Source: Actinomycetota bacterium (lineage in GTDB: Bacteria; Actinomycetota; Actinomycetes; S36-B12; CAIYMF01). Taken from it: DNA of 63,601 bases. Shown one piece after another: positions 62,187 through 63,601 of this stretch. The stretch's first letter is position 1, and the number at the start of each line of letters is the position of its first letter. The notes under the pieces are model-generated. The model was not told the DNA's origin. It saw only the letters and a list, made by a program, of their open reading frames with translations, and ran no database searches. Location of the stretch: the NCBI GenBank assembly GCA_947455705.1, contig CANGPO010000006.1, positions 1 to 63,601 on the forward strand, given 5' to 3'. Made by a program: the position numbers and the translations under genes.

Positions 62187-63542
62187 TTGGACGTCGCCGC
62201 CGTCGTAGCAGCAGCCCGGGCTGCTGATGTGACCCTGATCCGCTTCGAGTACTGCGACGTCAGTGGTGTTGCCCGCACGAAGCCCATTCACGTTGACTGG
62301 CTCGAAAGTAAATTGACCGAGGGCGTCGGTCTTACTCGCGCACAGATGTCCATCAACCTGCTCGAGAACGTGGTCCACATCGAAGGCATGGAACCGGTTG
62401 GCGAGATTCGCCTAGTTCCAGATCCCAACACCTTCACCGTACTTCCGTGGCTACCCGGAACGGCTAGCGTTCTGTGTGATCAACTCGATCACAACCGAGA
62501 AGACTGGGGCGCCTGCCCGCGAAGCTTTCTGAAGTCGGTGATCGCGAAGGCCGCGTCGATGGGCATCACCATCAACGCGAGTTTTGAGAACGAGTACTAC
62601 GTCGTGCAAAAGGTCGATGGCAAATACGTTCCTTACGACCACGACCTGCACACGCCCGTCTACAGCGCTATCGGCCAAGATTTCCACGGCCGACTCCTCG
62701 TCGAAGTAATGAGTGCGCTGAAGGCACAGGGTTTGCAGCCTGAACAGGCCATCAATGAGTACGGCGGCGGCCAGCAGGAGATCGCCATCCGATACACCGA
62801 CGCACTGGGCGCAGCAGATAACCAGCTCAAATACAAAGACACTGTGCGCGGGGTGATCGCTAACCATGGCTTGATCGCCTCGTTCGCACCGAAGCCGTTT
62901 CCCGATCAGATCGGAAGTGGTGCACACATCCATTTGAGTTTGTGGGACGACGACGGTCGCAACCTGCTCTACGATCCCGCGGGTGATCGCGGAATGTCGC
63001 AGGTTGGCCGTCAGTTCATTGCTGGCCTCACCGAAAACCTACCCGCTCTCGTCGCGATGACGGCCCCGAGCGCGAACTCGTATCGGCGCCTTCAACCAAG
63101 TGCTTGGGCGTCGAACACAACCGCATGGGGATATGACAATCGCGAATGTGCAGTGCGAGTTGCTTCGCCGTATTACCAGCGCGAGGAAGAGTCGTACAAC
63201 ATCGAATTCAAGGTTTCTGATGCAAGCGCGAACCCGTACCTGTCACTGGGCTCGTTGATCCTGTGCGGTTTGGACGGTATCTCCCGCGGATTGGAGCCCG
63301 GTCTTCCGGCCGAGCATGATCCGGCTCGCATGACGCCCGAAGAGTGGGAGGCGTGCAAGATTCGTCCACTCCCCTCGTCGATGACCGCGGCTCTCGATGA
63401 ACTGGAAATGAACCCCGTCATCCTGCACTCGATGAAGGACTTACTCGCTCGCTGCTACATGAAGGTCCGTCGCAGTGAGGCGCAGGAGTTTGCCGCGCAG
63501 GATGTCGACTTTGAAATCCGCCATCACCTGTACCGATTCTGA
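62187..63542 (+). CDS. Glutamine synthetase family protein
   Basis: A 451-residue glutamine synthetase fold enzyme. LEPGLPAEHDPARMTPEE near the C-terminus and the active-site blocks FENEYYVVQK, NEYGGGQQEIAIRYTDALGAADN, GSGAHIHLSLWD and NTTAWGYDNRECAVRVASP are present. The form, without the full GlnA adenylylation loop, suggests a gamma-glutamyl-polyamine or amine ligase (GlnA3/PuuA-like) rather than the main GlnA. The TTG start at 62187 has CGGAGG 7 nt upstream. It is divergent from ettA, and another gene begins just downstream. Confidence 0.9.
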   Translation: MDVAAVVAAARAADVTLIRFEYCDVSGVARTKPIHVDWLESKLTEGVGLTRAQMSINLLENVVHIEGMEPVGEIRLVPDPNTFTVLPWLPGTASVLCDQLDHNREDWGACPRSFLKSVIAKAASMGITINASFENEYYVVQKVDGKYVPYDHDLHTPVYSAIGQDFHGRLLVEVMSALKAQGLQPEQAINEYGGGQQEIAIRYTDALGAADNQLKYKDTVRGVIANHGLIASFAPKPFPDQIGSGAHIHLSLWDDDGRNLLYDPAGDRGMSQVGRQFIAGLTENLPALVAMTAPSANSYRRLQPSAWASNTTAWGYDNRECAVRVASPYYQREEESYNIEFKVSDASANPYLSLGSLILCGLDGISRGLEPGLPAEHDPARMTPEEWEACKIRPLPSSMTAALDELEMNPVILHSMKDLLARCYMKVRRSEAQEFAAQDVDFEIRHHLYRF

Positions 63543-63554
63543 TGGCGTGAGCCC

Positions 63555-63601
63555 GTGGGTGCTTTCGATCTGCTGACGGCAAAGGACAGCGAGGATGCGC
63601 A
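63555..63601 (+). CDS. Partial gene at the right edge, start only
   Basis: A GTG at 63555 opens a frame that stays open to the window end and begins GAFDLLTAKDSEDA after the start. It lies 12 bp after the glutamine synthetase stop, so a partner gene in the same operon is likely. Too short to identify. Confidence 0.35.
   Translation, partial: MGAFDLLTAKDSEDA

Noticed and set aside
1-63601. CRISPR arrays, transposases, restriction or toxin-antitoxin genes
   Set aside because: I looked for spaced direct repeats and for the usual motifs and saw none; the only repeats are those listed.

Overview
The window is a chromosomal segment of an actinobacterium (Actinomycetota), moderately G+C-rich by eye. 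Evidence for this is the gene order. On the minus strand it runs mreB-mreC-mreD-mrdA-rodA, TIGR03960 radical SAM, DUF2344, rne, rplU, rpmA, obgE, proB, proA, a 46-aa gene, nadD, LCP, rsfS, phosphatase and tRNA-Ala. A second block is tig-clpP1-clpP2-clpX with folC, DUF4233 and ndk nearby. GTG starts are frequent, and DUF5130, a GlbO-type globin, a mycothiol-type nitroreductase homologue and actinobacterial MreB are present. MreBCD, PBP2 and RodA suggest a rod-shaped cell. The species cannot be named from the sequence. No prophage, insertion sequence, integrase or CRISPR array was found.

Layout. 1-7.1 kb is an accessory, envelope-directed block: a secreted Met/His-rich protein, a sulfatase coupled to its formylglycine-generating enzyme, a secreted phosphodiester glycosidase, a secreted NHL propeller protein and several small membrane or unknown proteins. 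7.2-7.4 kb holds tRNA-Ala(GGC) and a tandem copy of its 3' end plus terminator. 7.5-28.3 kb is the long minus-strand core: translation factors and ribosomal proteins, proline synthesis, NAD synthesis, RNA turnover and the cell-elongation machinery. 28.4-39.3 kb holds ndk, DUF4233, folC, a divergent valS, a proline-rich membrane protein, and the ClpXP/trigger-factor proteostasis block.

39.2-45.7 kb has tRNA-Pro, tRNA-Gly, a SulP transporter, DUF2237, an acyl-CoA synthetase, an endonuclease VIII, rpiB and a DsbA-like oxidoreductase. 45.8-63.6 kb holds pepN, DUF5130, malQ, an S9 peptidase, MscS, an epimerase-DUF2867 fusion, a truncated haemoglobin, an MFS transporter with an amidohydrolase, ettA with a conserved neighbour, and a glutamine-synthetase-family ligase at the right edge.

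Most of the window is ordinary housekeeping DNA and I see no complete novel defence or mobile system. The points most worth a second look are: a ClpP1 whose catalytic Asp position is Glu; the sulfatase with a CTAGR activation motif fused translationally to its maturase; the duplicated tRNA-Ala 3' end with stacked hairpins; a FolC with a long acidic N-terminal extension facing an archaeal-looking ValS across a promoter region with matching -10 boxes; paired hairpins in front of rne; and a run of genes with a TANNNT box 6-8 nt before the start codon, suggesting leaderless transcripts.
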